Notes: generated by a model from the sequence alone, not told the origin. 64,000 bases of DNA from Rhizobiales bacterium 63-22 (GCA_001898995.1 MKVZ01000004.1:173115-237114), one strand, 5' to 3'. Numbered from the stretch's first letter, positions 8,557-18,910 are shown. Numbers and translations: made by a program.

Positions 8557-9786
8557 CTATTTCTTCGTCAGCACCGCCACCGCCTCCACATGCGGCGACC
8601 ACAGGAACTGGTCGATGGGCGTGACACGGTCGAGGCGGTAGCCGCCCCTGATCAGGATGGCGAGGTCGCGCGCCAGCGTGACCGGATTGCAGGACACGGC
8701 CACCACCTTCTCCACCTTGGACTTGGCGAGCTCGATGGCCTGCTCTTCCGCGCCGGCGCGGGGTGGGTCGAAGACCACGGCGTTGAAGGGCAGCAGTTCC
8801 TTCGGCATCAGCGGGCGGCGGAACAGGTCGCGGCGCTCGACGGTGACGGGTTTCAGGCCCTGCACATGGCGCACGCCGCGGTCGAGCGCGGCCAAAGCCG
8901 CGGCGTCGTTCTCGACGGCGTGGACGGCGCTTTTTTCCGCGATGCGAAGCGCGAAGGTGCCGACGCCGCAGAACAGGTCCGCCACGCGCTTGGCCTTGCC
9001 CACATGGTTCAGCACCAGCGCGGCCATGGCGTTCTCGGCCTCGGCGGTGGCTTGCAAAAAGCAGCCGGGCGGCACGGGAACCGGCACCTTGCCGAAATGG
9101 ATCAGCGGCTTTTTCGGCTCGACGATGATTTCGCCCTCATGCGAGAGGCGCGCGAAACCCTTTTCCATCACCATCGCCGTCAAAGCGCGGCGCTGGGCGT
9201 CGTCCAGCTTGCCGCAGCCGCTCGCAGCCAGATCGAGGCCGGATTCCGTCAGCGTGGCGGCCAGTTTGAACGGCTTGGAGCCGGGCGCGAGCAGGCTCGC
9301 CACGGCGCGCAGGTCATCGAGGCGCGCAATGATTTCGGGCACGGTGACCGGGCATTCCACGATGTCGATGATCTCGTGGCTCTGGTGGCGGTTGAAGCCG
9401 AGCAGCACGCCCTTCTCCGTCTTGCGCGCGGCGAAGACGGCGCGGCGGCGCGTGCGCGGGGCGCAGGCCACCAGCGGGTCGAGTTCGATGTCGATCCCCC
9501 TGCCCTTCAAGGCGGCGGCTACCAATTCGCGCTTCCACAGGCGGTAGGGTTCGTCCTGCCAGTGCTGCAACGCACAGCCGCCGCAGGCCTCGAAATGCTC
9601 GCAGGCCGGATCCTGCCGTTCGGGCGAGGCTTCCAGAAGCGCGATCAGCGTGGCGCGGTTTTTGTCGCGCGCGACGTTGGCCACCTCGCCCGGCAGGGTG
9701 AAGGGCACGAAGACCTGACCGTCGGGAAGATTCGCGACGCCGTCGCCGCCCGCGCCCATGGCGCGGATAGTTACCTGTGTCGTCAT
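8557..9786 (-). CDS. class I SAM-dependent RNA m5U methyltransferase (RumA/TrmA family)
   Basis: 409-aa enzyme. The 4Fe-4S ligand motif CEHFEACGGCALQHW lies near residues 62-76, with a further Cys in VECPVTVP near 143, as in RumA/RlmD. The SAM fold contains DLFCGVGTFAL, and the catalytic nucleophile segment is SCNPVTLARD near the C-terminus. It should form 5-methyluridine in rRNA or tRNA; the exact target cannot be read from sequence. Its ATG overlaps the tlyA stop by four bases (ATGA), making dxs-tlyA-methyltransferase one coupled transcript. Confidence 0.9.
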   Translation of the reverse strand: MTTQVTIRAMGAGGDGVANLPDGQVFVPFTLPGEVANVARDKNRATLIALLEASPERQDPACEHFEACGGCALQHWQDEPYRLWKRELVAAALKGRGIDIELDPLVACAPRTRRRAVFAARKTEKGVLLGFNRHQSHEIIDIVECPVTVPEIIARLDDLRAVASLLAPGSKPFKLAATLTESGLDLAASGCGKLDDAQRRALTAMVMEKGFARLSHEGEIIVEPKKPLIHFGKVPVPVPPGCFLQATAEAENAMAALVLNHVGKAKRVADLFCGVGTFALRIAEKSAVHAVENDAAALAALDRGVRHVQGLKPVTVERRDLFRRPLMPKELLPFNAVVFDPPRAGAEEQAIELAKSKVEKVVAVSCNPVTLARDLAILIRGGYRLDRVTPIDQFLWSPHVEAVAVLTKK

Positions 9787-10541
9787 GCGTCTTTCTTTCC
9801 CGCCAGAAGATATTCACGATTGCCGTCGCCGCCCTCGATGGGCGACGGGCAAAGGCCGAGCCCGCGCCAGCCGGGCTGCGCTTCGAGCCAGATTTTCAGT
9901 TCTCCGGCGATGCGCTCGCCGTCCGCCGGATCGCGCAGCAGGCCGCCCTTGCCGATGGCCTCGCGCCCCGCCTCGAATTGCGGCTTGACCAGAAGCGCGC
10001 AGATAGCGCCTTTTTCCGCAAAGGCCAAGGCCGGCGGCAGCGCAAGCTTCAGCGAAATGAAGCTGACGTCCGAAACCACGCAGTCGATGGCGCGCCCGTC
10101 GAGATGGGCGGGCTCCAGCGCGCGGGCGTTGACGCCCTCCTTGTTGGTGACGCGGGAATCGGCGCGCAGGCTGTCGTGAAGCTGATCGTGGCCGACGTCG
10201 ATGGCGATGACATGCGCAGCGCCGCGCTCCAGCAGCACCTGCGTGAAGCCGCCGGTCGACGCGCCGATGTCGAGCGCCGTGCGGCTCGTCACCTCGAGGC
10301 CGAAATGGTCGAGCGCCGCGATCAGCTTCAGCGCCGCGCGCGAGACATAGGCGCTCGCAGGGTCGTCCACGGCGATGGCCGCATTGCGCGCGACCGTCTG
10401 GCCGGGCTTGGTGATCGGCTTGCCGTCCACCGTCACCGTGCCGCGCGCGATGGCGTCGCGGGCGCGCGAGCGCGTGGCGAACAGGCCGCGCTCGACCAGC
10501 AACTGGTCGAGGCGCGGGCTCTTGTCGGCGGCGTCGGTCAT
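9783..10541 (-). CDS. tlyA: TlyA family rRNA 2'-O-methyltransferase / hemolysin-like protein
   Basis: 252-aa protein. An N-terminal S4 RNA-binding domain (about residues 9-70, [20 protein letters not shown]) precedes an FtsJ-like Rossmann methyltransferase domain ([39 protein letters not shown]). The mycobacterial homologue 2'-O-methylates 16S and 23S rRNA and affects capreomycin sensitivity. Four-base overlaps join it to dxs upstream and to the m5U methyltransferase downstream. Confidence 0.9.
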   Translation of the reverse strand: MTDAADKSPRLDQLLVERGLFATRSRARDAIARGTVTVDGKPITKPGQTVARNAAIAVDDPASAYVSRAALKLIAALDHFGLEVTSRTALDIGASTGGFTQVLLERGAAHVIAIDVGHDQLHDSLRADSRVTNKEGVNARALEPAHLDGRAIDCVVSDVSFISLKLALPPALAFAEKGAICALLVKPQFEAGREAIGKGGLLRDPADGERIAGELKIWLEAQPGWRGLGLCPSPIEGGDGNREYLLAGKKDA

Positions 10542-12454
10542 GCGCGGAAGGGCGCGGCGATTTCCTCGCGGCCCAGGGCCGTGAAGACCGTATGCACGAT
10601 GCCGGCACGGTCGAGGCCGGCGGCGGCGTACATGGCTTCCGGCTTGGCGTGGTCCTGATAGGCGTCGGGCAAGGTCAGCGCGCGCACCTTGAGGCCGCGA
10701 TCCAGAAGCCCATCGGTGGCGAGGAATTGCAGCACATGGCTGGCGAAGCCGCCGACGGCCCCCTCCTCCACCGTCACCAGCACCTCGTGCTCGCGCGCGA
10801 GGCGGCGGATCAGGTCATGGTCGAGCGGCTTGGCGAAACGCGCGTCGGCGACCGTGGTGGAAAGGCCCGCCGCGCCCAGTTCTTCCGCCGCGGCGAGGCA
10901 TTCCTGCAAGCGCGTGCCGAAGGACAAGAGCGCCACCTTGGTTCCCTCGCGGACGACGCGGCCCTTGCCGATTTCGAGCGGCAGGCCCCGCTCCGGCAGG
11001 TCGACGCCGACGCCGTCGCCGCGCGGATAGCGGAAGGAGATCGGGCCTCCGTCGTAATCGGCGGCGGTGCGCACCATATGGCGCAGTTCCGCCTCGTCGG
11101 CGGCGGCCATCACCACGAAGCCCGGCAAGGCGGCGAGAAAGCCGGTGTCGAAGGAGCCGGCATGGGTCGGCCCGTCCGCGCCGACAAGCCCGGCGCGGTC
11201 GATGGGAAAACGCACGGGCAGGTTCTGGATCGACACGTCATGCACGACCTGATCGTAGCCGCGTTGCAGGAAGGTCGAATAGATGGCGCAGAACGGCTTG
11301 AAGCCTTCGCTGGCCAAGCCGGCCGCGAAGGTGACGGCGTGCTGCTCGGCGATGCCGACGTCGAAGACGCGTTTCGGAAACACCTCACCGAACAGGTCCA
11401 GCCCCGTGCCCGAGGGCATGGCGGCGGTGACGGCCACGATCCTGTCGTCGTGGCGGGCCTCTTCGATGAGGCTCATGGCGAAGATCTTGGTGTAGCTCGG
11501 CGCGTTGGCCGGCGGCTTGGCCTGCTTGCCGGTGATGACGTCGAACTTGTTGACGCCGTGATATTTGTCGGCGGCGGCCTCGGCGGGCGCGTAGCCCTTG
11601 CCCTTCTGCGTCACCACATGGATCAGCACCGGGCCTTCCTCCGTGTCGCGCACGTTCTTGAGGATCGGCAGCAGGTGGTCGAGATTGTGCCCGTCGATGG
11701 GGCCGACATAATAGAAGCCCAACTCCTCGAACATGGTGCCGCCGGTGAAGAAGCCGCGCGCATATTCCTCCGACTTGCGCGCCTTGTCCTGAAGGAACTT
11801 GGGCAGCTTCTTCGCAAGCTGCTTGGCCGCCTCGCGCATGGTGCGGTAGGTGCGGCCCGAAACCAGCCGCGCCAGATAGGCGCTCATCGCGCCGGTGGGT
11901 GGCGCGATGGACATGTCGTTGTCGTTGAGGATGACGATCAGCCGCGCGTCGAGCGCGCCGGCGTTGTTCATCGCCTCATAGGCCATGCCCGCCGACATGG
12001 AGCCGTCGCCGATGACGGCGATGACGTTGCGCTTCACGCCGGCGAGATCACTCGCCACCGCCATGCCGAGGCCGGCGGAAATCGAGGTCGAGGAATGCGC
12101 CGCGCCGAAGGGGTCGTATTCGCTTTCGGCCCGCTTGGTGAAGCCGGACAGGCCGCCCTCCTGCCGCAGCGTGCGGATGCGGTCGCGGCGGCCGGTCAAT
12201 ATCTTGTGCGGATAGGCCTGATGGCCGACATCCCAGATGATGCGGTCGTGCGGCGTGTCGAAGACGTGGTGCAGCGCCACGGTCAGCTCGACCACGCCCA
12301 GCCCCGCGCCCAGATGCCCGCCGGTGACGGAGACGGCGTCGATCAGCTCGGCGCGCAGCTCCGTCGCCAGTTGCGGCAGGTCCGCCTCCGGCAGGGCGCG
12401 CAGGCGGTCCGGCGTCGGGGCCTTGTCGAGCAGCGGTGTGACGGGTCGGGACAT
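10538..12454 (-). CDS. dxs: 1-deoxy-D-xylulose-5-phosphate synthase
   Basis: 638-aa thiamine-diphosphate enzyme condensing pyruvate and glyceraldehyde 3-phosphate, the first step of the MEP isoprenoid pathway. The TPP/Mg motif [20 protein letters not shown], the catalytic AHSSTSIS segment and the transketolase-type pyrimidine domain ([17 protein letters not shown]) are all intact. Length matches the family. It heads a dxs-tlyA-methyltransferase string with 4-bp overlaps. The later MEP gene ispE and quinone genes lie elsewhere in the window. Confidence 0.97.
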   Translation of the reverse strand: MSRPVTPLLDKAPTPDRLRALPEADLPQLATELRAELIDAVSVTGGHLGAGLGVVELTVALHHVFDTPHDRIIWDVGHQAYPHKILTGRRDRIRTLRQEGGLSGFTKRAESEYDPFGAAHSSTSISAGLGMAVASDLAGVKRNVIAVIGDGSMSAGMAYEAMNNAGALDARLIVILNDNDMSIAPPTGAMSAYLARLVSGRTYRTMREAAKQLAKKLPKFLQDKARKSEEYARGFFTGGTMFEELGFYYVGPIDGHNLDHLLPILKNVRDTEEGPVLIHVVTQKGKGYAPAEAAADKYHGVNKFDVITGKQAKPPANAPSYTKIFAMSLIEEARHDDRIVAVTAAMPSGTGLDLFGEVFPKRVFDVGIAEQHAVTFAAGLASEGFKPFCAIYSTFLQRGYDQVVHDVSIQNLPVRFPIDRAGLVGADGPTHAGSFDTGFLAALPGFVVMAAADEAELRHMVRTAADYDGGPISFRYPRGDGVGVDLPERGLPLEIGKGRVVREGTKVALLSFGTRLQECLAAAEELGAAGLSTTVADARFAKPLDHDLIRRLAREHEVLVTVEEGAVGGFASHVLQFLATDGLLDRGLKVRALTLPDAYQDHAKPEAMYAAAGLDRAGIVHTVFTALGREEIAAPFRA

Positions 12455-12538
12455 GCGTTACCCTATCTGTTGGTTGGGGCTTTCCATAGGCCCTACAGCA
12501 AACCGGCGGGCGAGATCAAGCACAGCCGGAATAGAGGC

Positions 12539-13459
12539 TCATTCGGGCAAGGGTATGAATTCGCTTTCGTCGCCCGGCACGATGTCGAAACGGCCCGTGC
12601 GCCATTCCTCCTTCGCCTGCTCGATGCGCTCCTTGGAGGAGGAGACGAAATTCCACCAGACATAGCGCTTCGAGCCCAGCGCCGCGCCGCCGAACAGCAT
12701 GACATGCGCGCCCTCTGGCCCGGCCTCGACCACGATCTCGTCGCCGGCGCGGAAGGCGAGCAGCCGGTCGGGCGGGAAGACGTCACCGCCGATCCCCACA
12801 TGGCCAGTCAGCGTGTAGATGGCGCGCTCCTCGGTGGTCGCCGGTATCTGGAAGCGGCCGCCGGGGCGGATGCGGATGTCGGCGTAGAGCGTCTCGGCGT
12901 GCTGGACCACCGGCGCAGCGAGGCCGTGCATGGCGCCGATGATGAGGCGGCCTGAGAAATCGCGGTCCTCCATAGCGGGCAGGTCGGGCGCGTTGGTGTG
13001 GTGGAAGGCAGGCGCGATCTCCTCCAGCGCGTCGGGCAGCGCCAGCCAGGTCTGCACGCCGGAGATCGGCAGCGGCCCGCCGCGCTCCTCCTCCGGCGAG
13101 CGCTCGGAATGAACGATGCCGCGCCCGGCCGTCATCAGGTTCACGTCGCCGGGGCGGATAACCATTTCCGTGCCGAGGCTGTCGCGGTGGCGGATATGGC
13201 CGTCGAACAGGTAGGTGACGGTGGAAAGGCCGATATGCGGATGCGGGCGCACGTCGAGCGCGTCGCCGGCGCGCAGGATCGCCGGCCCCATGCGGTCGAA
13301 GAAGATGAAGGGCCCGACCAGCCGCCGTTTCACGGTCGGCAGGGCGCGATGCACCTCCAGCCCGCCTATGTCGCTCGTGCGCGGGATCACGAGCGTCTCG
13401 ACGGCGTCGACCGAGGTCTTGTCGCCCAGCACCGGATCGGGACAGGGAAAGAAGCTCAT
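12539..13459 (-). CDS. pirin family protein
   Basis: 306-aa bicupin. The N-terminal pirin signature RPHPHIGLSTVTYLFDG carries the metal-binding His residues, and AGRGIVHSE follows. The C-terminal cupin reads PFFVS-like WWNFVSS. Bacterial pirins include quercetin 2,3-dioxygenases and regulators of redox or pyruvate metabolism; the function here is undetermined. The ATG at 13459 follows GGAG with 8-nt spacing, so the longer frame opening at 13531 is not used. Upstream of dxs on the same strand, one of four genes lying between dxs and xseB. Confidence 0.88.
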   Translation of the reverse strand: MSFFPCPDPVLGDKTSVDAVETLVIPRTSDIGGLEVHRALPTVKRRLVGPFIFFDRMGPAILRAGDALDVRPHPHIGLSTVTYLFDGHIRHRDSLGTEMVIRPGDVNLMTAGRGIVHSERSPEEERGGPLPISGVQTWLALPDALEEIAPAFHHTNAPDLPAMEDRDFSGRLIIGAMHGLAAPVVQHAETLYADIRIRPGGRFQIPATTEERAIYTLTGHVGIGGDVFPPDRLLAFRAGDEIVVEAGPEGAHVMLFGGAALGSKRYVWWNFVSSSKERIEQAKEEWRTGRFDIVPGDESEFIPLPE

Positions 13460-13549
13460 CAACCATGCTCCGAACGGGTGAGAGACAAAGGATGACAGAC
13501 CGGCGGGACCGGAACCCGGAAAGAGGCTCACGGCTCGTCGTCGAACAGC

Positions 13550-13577
13550 AAGACGCCGGCGGCTCTGGCCGCCGGCG
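13550..13577 (-). terminator. possible terminator after the YidB-family gene
   Basis: A 10-bp GC stem (cgccggcggc / gccgccggcg, loop tctg) lies 36 bp beyond the yidB-type stop on the minus strand and is followed there by only a weak TCTTGCTGTT tract. Termination efficiency is therefore doubtful. Confidence 0.4.
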
Positions 13578-13612
13578 CGATAAACGGGTCGATCGGCCGG
13601 TCAGCGGCCGGA

Positions 13613-14149
13613 TCAGTGACCTTGCAGCAGCTTCGAGATCGAGCTTGTATCCGGCACCTGACCGTTGGCGGTCAGCTTATCGATAACGCCCGGAAGCGCC
13701 TGCGAAAGCTGGTTGAGCAGTTCGTTCTGGCCGATGCCGGCATGCTGGGCAAGCTGGTTCAGCGTGTCCGGGCCGAGCGCCTCGCCGAGCTGGCCCGGAT
13801 CGATGGGATGATTGTTGCCCTGCCCGACCCAGGAATCCACCTTGTCGCCGAGACCGGCCTGACGAAGCTGGTCGAGCAGACCGCCAAGGCCGCCGCCGAG
13901 CGGACCCGGCGCAGGCGCGGCATTGCTGGCGGCGGCGCCGCCAAGCAGACCGCCGAGGCCGCCGAGAAGGCCGCCAAGCAGACCGCCTCCGCCCGAAGAC
14001 TGCGGCTGTTGCTGCGGCGCGGCGGCGTCGTCGTCGTGACTGTGGCCCGAAAGCATCTTGCCGACCAGAAGCGCGCCGAGCGCGATCATCACCGGCTTGG
14101 CAAGGCTGCCGCCGGGGATCGGTGAACTGGAATTGTCATCACTGGCCAT
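13613..14149 (-). CDS. YidB family protein (DUF937)
   Basis: 178-aa protein with a Gly-rich low-complexity middle (GGGLLGGLLGGLGGLLGG) and a C-terminal DUF937/YidB helical domain (LNQLAQHAGIGQNELLNQLSQALPGVIDKLTANGQVP). No signal peptide or clear membrane helix is evident, although residues 19-33 are hydrophobic. The family has no established biochemical function. It is transcribed divergently from the GlsB gene about 170 bp away. Confidence 0.82.
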   Translation of the reverse strand: MASDDNSSSPIPGGSLAKPVMIALGALLVGKMLSGHSHDDDAAAPQQQPQSSGGGGLLGGLLGGLGGLLGGAAASNAAPAPGPLGGGLGGLLDQLRQAGLGDKVDSWVGQGNNHPIDPGQLGEALGPDTLNQLAQHAGIGQNELLNQLSQALPGVIDKLTANGQVPDTSSISKLLQGH

Positions 14150-14322
14150 GGATTCACTTCTCCCTGTTATCCGTTAACAACGCCGGACACCGTGTCATAC
14201 GTCATCCACTTTAAAGTAGAGCGGCATGGCGGCGTTGCAAGCATTATACCTTGCCAAAGCAGGGACAGTATGAAAATTTTTGCGGGCGGGTCAGATTCCT
14301 CGCTCGCTTCAGGAGATATGAG

Positions 14323-14586
14323 ATGTCCGTCATAAGCTGGATCATACTCGGCCTCATCGCAGGCTTCATCGGCAGCAAGATCGTCAACAAGAGCGGCGAG
14401 GGCTTTTTCCTCGACGTCGCCTTGGGCATTGTCGGCGCGATCGTCGGCGGCGTCATCTCGTCCAAACTCTTCGGACGCGGTGTTACCGGCGCCTTCGATC
14501 CAGTCAGCATCATCATCGCCATCATCGGCGCGATCATCGTGCTCTGGATCTATTACGCCATCACCGGCAAACGCCGGATCGGCTGA
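14323..14586 (+). CDS. GlsB/YeaQ/YmgE family stress-response membrane protein
   Basis: 87-aa protein with three hydrophobic helices (MSVISWIILGLIAGFIGSKI, ALGIVGAIVGGVISS, SIIIAIIGAIIVLWIYYAI) and Gly-x3-Gly packing motifs, the transglycosylase-associated protein fold. Often induced by acid or general stress in enterobacteria. The ATG at 14323 follows AGGAG at 14311; an upstream in-frame ATG at 14251 would precede the Shine-Dalgarno. Confidence 0.88.
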   Translation: MSVISWIILGLIAGFIGSKIVNKSGEGFFLDVALGIVGAIVGGVISSKLFGRGVTGAFDPVSIIIAIIGAIIVLWIYYAITGKRRIG

Positions 14587-14727
14587 ACGCCGCTCCCTAC
14601 ACCGGCGGTCTTCCTGAATTTGGCATTCGCTCGTCGCCCGATGTCGAATGGTGTGTAAATGTCAAATTCGTTCCACCGGGCTTCGGAACCGGGCGGTCAC
14701 GACCGTCCGGTAATTTTGTGTGGACAT

Positions 14728-15246
14728 ATGCATTTCATCGAACCCTATATCACCGCCTATGGCGCGCTGGCTCTGTTCGTCATCATCTATTTCGAGGCAT
14801 TCGGTGGACCGCTGCCCGGTGAAAGCGCGCTGATCGCAAGCTCACTGCTGGCGCTGCACGGCACGCTCAATATCGAGACGGTGCTGCTCGCCGTCTTCGC
14901 GGGCGCGGTTCTGGGCGACTGCACGGGCTACGCCATCGGGCGCTTCGGCGGGCGCAGGTTATTGCTGCGCTACGGCTATCTGGTGAAGCTGACGCCGGAA
15001 CTGCTGGAAAAATTCGAGAAACTGTTCGACACGAAAGGCTTCTATGTCGTCATCACGGCGCGGTTCTTCATCCTGCTGCGCCAGTTGAACGGCATCGTCG
15101 CCGGCTCGATGCGGATGAACATCGTCCATTTCCTGACCGCCAATGTCATCGGGGCTGCGGCGTGGACGCTGCTCTGGGGCTTCGGCCCCTATCTCTTGAG
15201 CGGCGTACTGGCGCCCTATGCCGCGCACCTGAAGGCGTTGCTGTAA
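14728..15246 (+). CDS. DedA family membrane protein
   Basis: 172-aa inner-membrane protein of the DedA/VTT superfamily. Family features include FEAFGGPLPGESALIASSLLA, the GDCTGYAIGRFGG motif and the ARFFILLRQLNGIVAGSMRM segment with its conserved Arg. Members flip phospholipids or undecaprenyl phosphate and sustain proton-motive force. The length is slightly short of typical DedA proteins (about 200 aa). The start is uncertain: ATG 14728 fits the conserved N-terminus, while ATG 14659 would add 23 non-conserved residues. It ends 3 bp before the convergent xseB stop. Confidence 0.85.
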   Translation: MHFIEPYITAYGALALFVIIYFEAFGGPLPGESALIASSLLALHGTLNIETVLLAVFAGAVLGDCTGYAIGRFGGRRLLLRYGYLVKLTPELLEKFEKLFDTKGFYVVITARFFILLRQLNGIVAGSMRMNIVHFLTANVIGAAAWTLLWGFGPYLLSGVLAPYAAHLKALL

Positions 15247-15249
15247 AGC

Positions 15250-15534
15250 CTATTCTGGATCGAGCGGCTCGGTGCCGGCGGGCTGGCCGTCGCGGCCGAG
15301 CCTGATCTTCTCCACCTTGTCCTCGGCGGATTTCAACAGCGCGTCGCAATGCTTCTTCAGCGCCTCGCCGCGCTCGTAGATGCGGATGGATTCCTCCAGC
15401 GGCACGTCGCCGCGCTCCAGATCGTCGACGATCTTCTCAAGCTGCTTCAGCGCATCCTCGAAGCTCAGACCCGAAATCTGGGCCGCAATATCGGCCCCAA
15501 TAACGGCCTTGGACGGTTCGCTCATGTGATTCAT
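15250..15534 (-). CDS. xseB: exodeoxyribonuclease VII small subunit
   Basis: 94-aa XseB. The coiled helical hairpin [45 protein letters not shown] is the full family signature. Several copies bind each XseA large subunit in the single-strand-specific exonuclease. The start overlaps the histone-deacetylase-family stop by four bases, so the two are cotranscribed. Confidence 0.95.
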   Translation of the reverse strand: MNHMSEPSKAVIGADIAAQISGLSFEDALKQLEKIVDDLERGDVPLEESIRIYERGEALKKHCDALLKSAEDKVEKIRLGRDGQPAGTEPLDPE

Positions 15535-16481
15535 CCTTTCAACAGCCGTCTCATATGCGCGGCAGCCGAGCGCGACAAGCCCGCAAGATCATATCCGCCT
15601 TCCAGAACGCTCACCAGCCGGTGGTCGCAGAAGCGCTCCGCCCGCTGCATGAGCCTGCCCGTCGCCCAGTCGAAATCGCTTTCGTCGAGTTCCAGCCCGC
15701 CGAGCGGATCGAGATAATGCCCGTCGAAGCCAGCGGAAACGAGGATCAGGTCGGGGCCGAAGGCATCCAGCGCCGGCAGGATGCGGGTGGTGAACGCCTC
15801 GCGGAATTCGGCGCCGCCCGCGCCTTGCGACAGCGGTGCATTGACAATGTTTCCGACGCCGGTCTCGTCCCTGCTGCCGGTGCCGGGATAGAACGGCGAC
15901 TGGTGCGTGGAGCAGAACAGCACGTTCGGGTCGTCCCTGAAGATGTCCTGCGTGCCGTTGCCGTGATGCACGTCCCAATCGACGATGGCGACACGCTCCG
16001 CTCCATGGGCCGCCCGCGCATGGCGGGCGGCGATGGCCACCGTGTTGAACAGGCAGAAGCCCATGGCCCGCTCGCGTTCGGCATGGTGGCCGGGCGGCCG
16101 GGCGGCGACGAAACCGTTGCCGGCCTTGCCCGCGAACACGTCGTCCACCGCGGCAATCGCGCCGCCGATGGCGGTCAGCGCCGCTTCCATGCTCTTGGGG
16201 CCGGCGAAGGTGTCGTCCTCGATCTGCACGACGGGCTGCGGGCCATCCTCCTCCCCTTCCGGGTCCGGCATGGCGGCACGAACCGTGTCGAGATGGCGCT
16301 CCGTATGGGCGAGCAGCACGGCGTCCTCGCCCGCCCGCGTCGCCTCCACGCGGTCGAGCCGGTAGAAATCCGGCCCCTCAAGCTCGCACATCAGGGCGCG
16401 CAGCCGGTCGGGCCGCTCCGGGTGGCCGGGCGGGGTGCGGTGCTCCAGAAACACATCGTGCGTATAAAGCCGGGTCGTCAT
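15531..16481 (-). CDS. histone deacetylase family protein (acetylpolyamine/acetoin amidohydrolase-like)
   Basis: 316-aa arginase/deacetylase-fold Zn hydrolase. HPERPDRLR near the N-terminus, the catalytic [19 protein letters not shown] (about 128-145), the metal ligands in DWDVHHGNG (about 165-173) and [11 protein letters not shown] (about 247-257) are all present. Bacterial members deacetylate polyamines, acetoin-related or other small amides; the substrate is unknown. It forms a 4-bp-overlapping operon with xseB. Confidence 0.9.
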   Translation of the reverse strand: MTTRLYTHDVFLEHRTPPGHPERPDRLRALMCELEGPDFYRLDRVEATRAGEDAVLLAHTERHLDTVRAAMPDPEGEEDGPQPVVQIEDDTFAGPKSMEAALTAIGGAIAAVDDVFAGKAGNGFVAARPPGHHAERERAMGFCLFNTVAIAARHARAAHGAERVAIVDWDVHHGNGTQDIFRDDPNVLFCSTHQSPFYPGTGSRDETGVGNIVNAPLSQGAGGAEFREAFTTRILPALDAFGPDLILVSAGFDGHYLDPLGGLELDESDFDWATGRLMQRAERFCDHRLVSVLEGGYDLAGLSRSAAAHMRRLLKG

Positions 16482-16528
16482 GCCGCGATCATAGCATCTT
16501 TCGACGAGGCCCGCCCGTGTTCTTCGGT

Positions 16529-17623
16529 TCAGACACGGCCTGTCTGGCCGCGGTGGCGCAGATAATGGTCGGCGATGGCGCAGGCGACCATGGCCTCGCC
16601 GATGGGCACGGCACGGATGCCGACGCAGGGGTCGTGGCGGCCCTTGGTCATCACATCCACCTCGTTGCCGTCCCTGTCGACCGAACGGCGCGGCGTCAGG
16701 ATGGACGAGGTCGGCTTGACCGCGAAGCGCGCCACCACCGGCGCGCCGGTGGCGATGCCGCCGAGGATGCCGCCGGCATGGTTGGAAAGGAAGAAGGGCT
16801 TGCCGTCGTTGCCCATGCGCATCTCGTCGGCATTTTCCTCGCCGGTGAGGCGGGCGGCCTCGAAGCCGTTGCCGATCTCCACGCCCTTGACGGCGTTGAT
16901 CGACATCAGGAGGCTGGCGATATCCTGATCGAGCTTGGCATAGATCGGGGCGCCGATGCCCGCGGGCACGCCTTCCGCCACGATCTCCACCACCGCGCCG
17001 ACCGAGGAGCCGGCCTTGCGGATGCCGTCGAGATAGCTGGCGAAAACCTCCACCGAACCCGCATCGGGGCAGAAGAAGGGGTTGTTGTCCACTTCCGCCC
17101 AGTTCCAGCGGCTGCGGTCGATGTCATGCACGCCGATCGCGACCAGCGCGCCGCGTACCTCCAGCCCCGGCACGACCTTGCGCGCGATGGCGCCCGCGGC
17201 GACGCGCGCCGCCGTCTCGCGCGCCGAGGAGCGCCCGCCGCCGCGATAGTCGCGGATGCCGTATTTGACGTCATAGGTGTAATCGGCATGGCCGGGCCGG
17301 TATTGCCGGGCGATCTCGCCGTAATCCTTGGAACGCTGGTCGGTGTTCTCGATCATCATCGAGATCGGCGTGCCGGTGGTGGTCATGGTCACGCCGTCGT
17401 CGCCGAGGAGAACGCCTGATAGCACGCGCACCTGATCCGGTTCGCGGCGCTGGGTGGTGTATTTCGACTGGCCGGGCCTGCGCTTGTCCAGATAGGCCTG
17501 GATTTCGGCTTCGGTGAAGGTGATGCCGGGGGGGCAGCCGTCCACGACGCAGCCGAGCGCGAGCCCATGGCTTTCGCCCCATGTGGTGACGCGGAACAGA
17601 TGACCGAAACTGTTGTGAGACAT
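16529..17623 (-). CDS. aroC: chorismate synthase
   Basis: 364-aa FMN-dependent enzyme converting EPSP to chorismate, the last step of the shikimate pathway. Signatures include [18 protein letters not shown] at the N-terminus, [18 protein letters not shown], and [17 protein letters not shown]. The ATG at 17623 gives the usual [20 protein letters not shown] start and length; an earlier in-frame ATG at 17680 adds unconserved residues. No aro neighbour is present. Confidence 0.96.
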   Translation of the reverse strand: MSHNSFGHLFRVTTWGESHGLALGCVVDGCPPGITFTEAEIQAYLDKRRPGQSKYTTQRREPDQVRVLSGVLLGDDGVTMTTTGTPISMMIENTDQRSKDYGEIARQYRPGHADYTYDVKYGIRDYRGGGRSSARETAARVAAGAIARKVVPGLEVRGALVAIGVHDIDRSRWNWAEVDNNPFFCPDAGSVEVFASYLDGIRKAGSSVGAVVEIVAEGVPAGIGAPIYAKLDQDIASLLMSINAVKGVEIGNGFEAARLTGEENADEMRMGNDGKPFFLSNHAGGILGGIATGAPVVARFAVKPTSSILTPRRSVDRDGNEVDVMTKGRHDPCVGIRAVPIGEAMVACAIADHYLRHRGQTGRV

Positions 17624-17888
17624 GAAGCGAAGCCCGATTGATCCGGAGGGGGTTTTATTGCGGTTTTCGGCTGCGGTCAAACGGAAGGCGAAGGCCGGGC
17701 CGCAAAGGCTCGCAAAGGACGTGAAATCTCCCCCAGACCGCCTTGATCCGGAACTTTTTTTGACACATTCGGCCGGCTAAATCCTGGGTATGGAAGGCGC
17801 GGCACACGCCCCTTCGGAAAATCGTTTTCCCGACATGTCGTGTCGGTCAGACGGCCCCATGCGGGGCCATGTAACAGGAGCGTAAAGG

Positions 17889-18140
17889 ATGCATTATCTG
17901 GTCGGACTGATCCTCATCGTCGCCTCGCTCTTTTCGACCGTGGCGCTGGCCGATGATGCCGAAGGCAATATCTCCGGCATAGACAGGGACAACGACACCA
18001 TTACGCTCGATGACGGCAATATCTACAAGCTGCCCCAAACTTTCGATCACAGCGTCCTCGCCCATGGCATGAAGGTCTCGCTGATCTACGATCTGGTGAA
18101 CAACACCCGCGTCGTCACCGACATCCAGAGAGCGGTGTAA
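17889..18140 (+). CDS. DUF1344 small secreted protein
   Basis: 83-aa periplasmic protein. A signal peptide at 1-21 ends VALA, and the mature part is GNISGIDRDNDTITLDDGNIYKLP, a DUF1344 beta-barrel-like domain. GGAGCGTAAAGG lies just before the ATG. Function unknown. It stands alone between aroC and the histidine phosphatase gene, with a roughly 265-bp upstream region. Confidence 0.85.
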   Translation: MHYLVGLILIVASLFSTVALADDAEGNISGIDRDNDTITLDDGNIYKLPQTFDHSVLAHGMKVSLIYDLVNNTRVVTDIQRAV

Positions 18141-18235
18141 TCGGCAGTCGATCATAAACGGAATATCGCGGAGCGGCTGAAAAGCCGCTCTTTCTCTTTG
18201 TTTTTACGCATTATCCTACGTGTCGAAGCAGGATC

Positions 18236-18262
18236 GGAAATCAGTCCAGTGGACTCATTTCC
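18236..18262. repeat. short inverted repeat around agtccagtggact
   Basis: ggaaatcagtccagtggact followed by catttcc forms a near-perfect palindrome in the gap between DUF1344 and the convergent phosphatase gene. It differs in core from the accggttccc family and resembles another short intergenic palindrome type common in Rhizobiales (recognised from general familiarity, not verified). Confidence 0.45.
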
Positions 18263-18297
18263 CTGCGGAGGCGCTTCGCACTTTCGCTGGAAATGCT

Positions 18298-18888
18298 TTA
18301 CACCCACTCCAGCTTGCCGTCGCGGAACCTGAGAAGCCTGTCCTGCGGAATGGAAAGGTGAGAGGCGGCATCGCCGTCCAGCCCGCCATAGAGGTAGAAG
18401 ACCGCGCGGATGAAGCCGCCATGCGTCACGCAGACGGTCGGCTGCTCCACCGCATCCACCCAGGCCCCGACGCGGCGCGACAGCATCATGTAGCTTTCCG
18501 CATGGGCGCCGGGCGGCACGAAGTTCCACTTGTCGCGGGCACGCGCTTCGAGAAGCTCCGGGTGAGCGGCGGCGATATCGGACTCCATGAGGCCCTGCCA
18601 GTCGCCGAAATTGACTTCCATCAATTGCCGGTCGGTACGGTAGTCGTAGGGATCCAGCCCCATCCGCCGGCGGATGCGCTCCATCGTCTCGCGGGTGCGG
18701 CGTAGCGGGCTTGCCACGAAATCGAAGCCCGCCCCGTCGCCGATAAGCCGCTTCAGCATGTCGCCGTTGCGGTCGGCCTGCACCCGGCCGCGATCGTTGA
18801 TGTCGACGTCGAGCTGGCCCTGAATGCGCTGCAGGACATTCCAGTCCGTCTCGCCATGACGCGAAAAATAGATGAGTGCCCGAACCAC
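18298..18888 (-). CDS. histidine phosphatase family protein (phosphoglycerate mutase-like)
   Basis: 196-aa cytosolic enzyme. The catalytic RHGETDWN starts at residue 10, so His11 is the phospho-acceptor; the second catalytic His is in CVTHGGFIRAVF. FVASPLRRTRETMERI is the conserved ARG-loop segment. It may be a 2,3-bisphosphoglycerate-dependent mutase or a broad phosphatase; length is shorter than GpmA (about 230-250 aa), which favours phosphatase. The phosphatase and fabI share a strand with a palindromic repeat between them. Confidence 0.85.
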   Translation of the reverse strand: MVRALIYFSRHGETDWNVLQRIQGQLDVDINDRGRVQADRNGDMLKRLIGDGAGFDFVASPLRRTRETMERIRRRMGLDPYDYRTDRQLMEVNFGDWQGLMESDIAAAHPELLEARARDKWNFVPPGAHAESYMMLSRRVGAWVDAVEQPTVCVTHGGFIRAVFYLYGGLDGDAASHLSIPQDRLLRFRDGKLEWV

Positions 18889-18910
18889 CGCCGCTTGATC
18901 CCCGGATTAG

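Noticed and set aside
10592..12955. 787-codon plus-strand open frame opposite dxs
   Set aside because: Composition is a mirror of dxs codon bias, with no Shine-Dalgarno and no recognisable motif.
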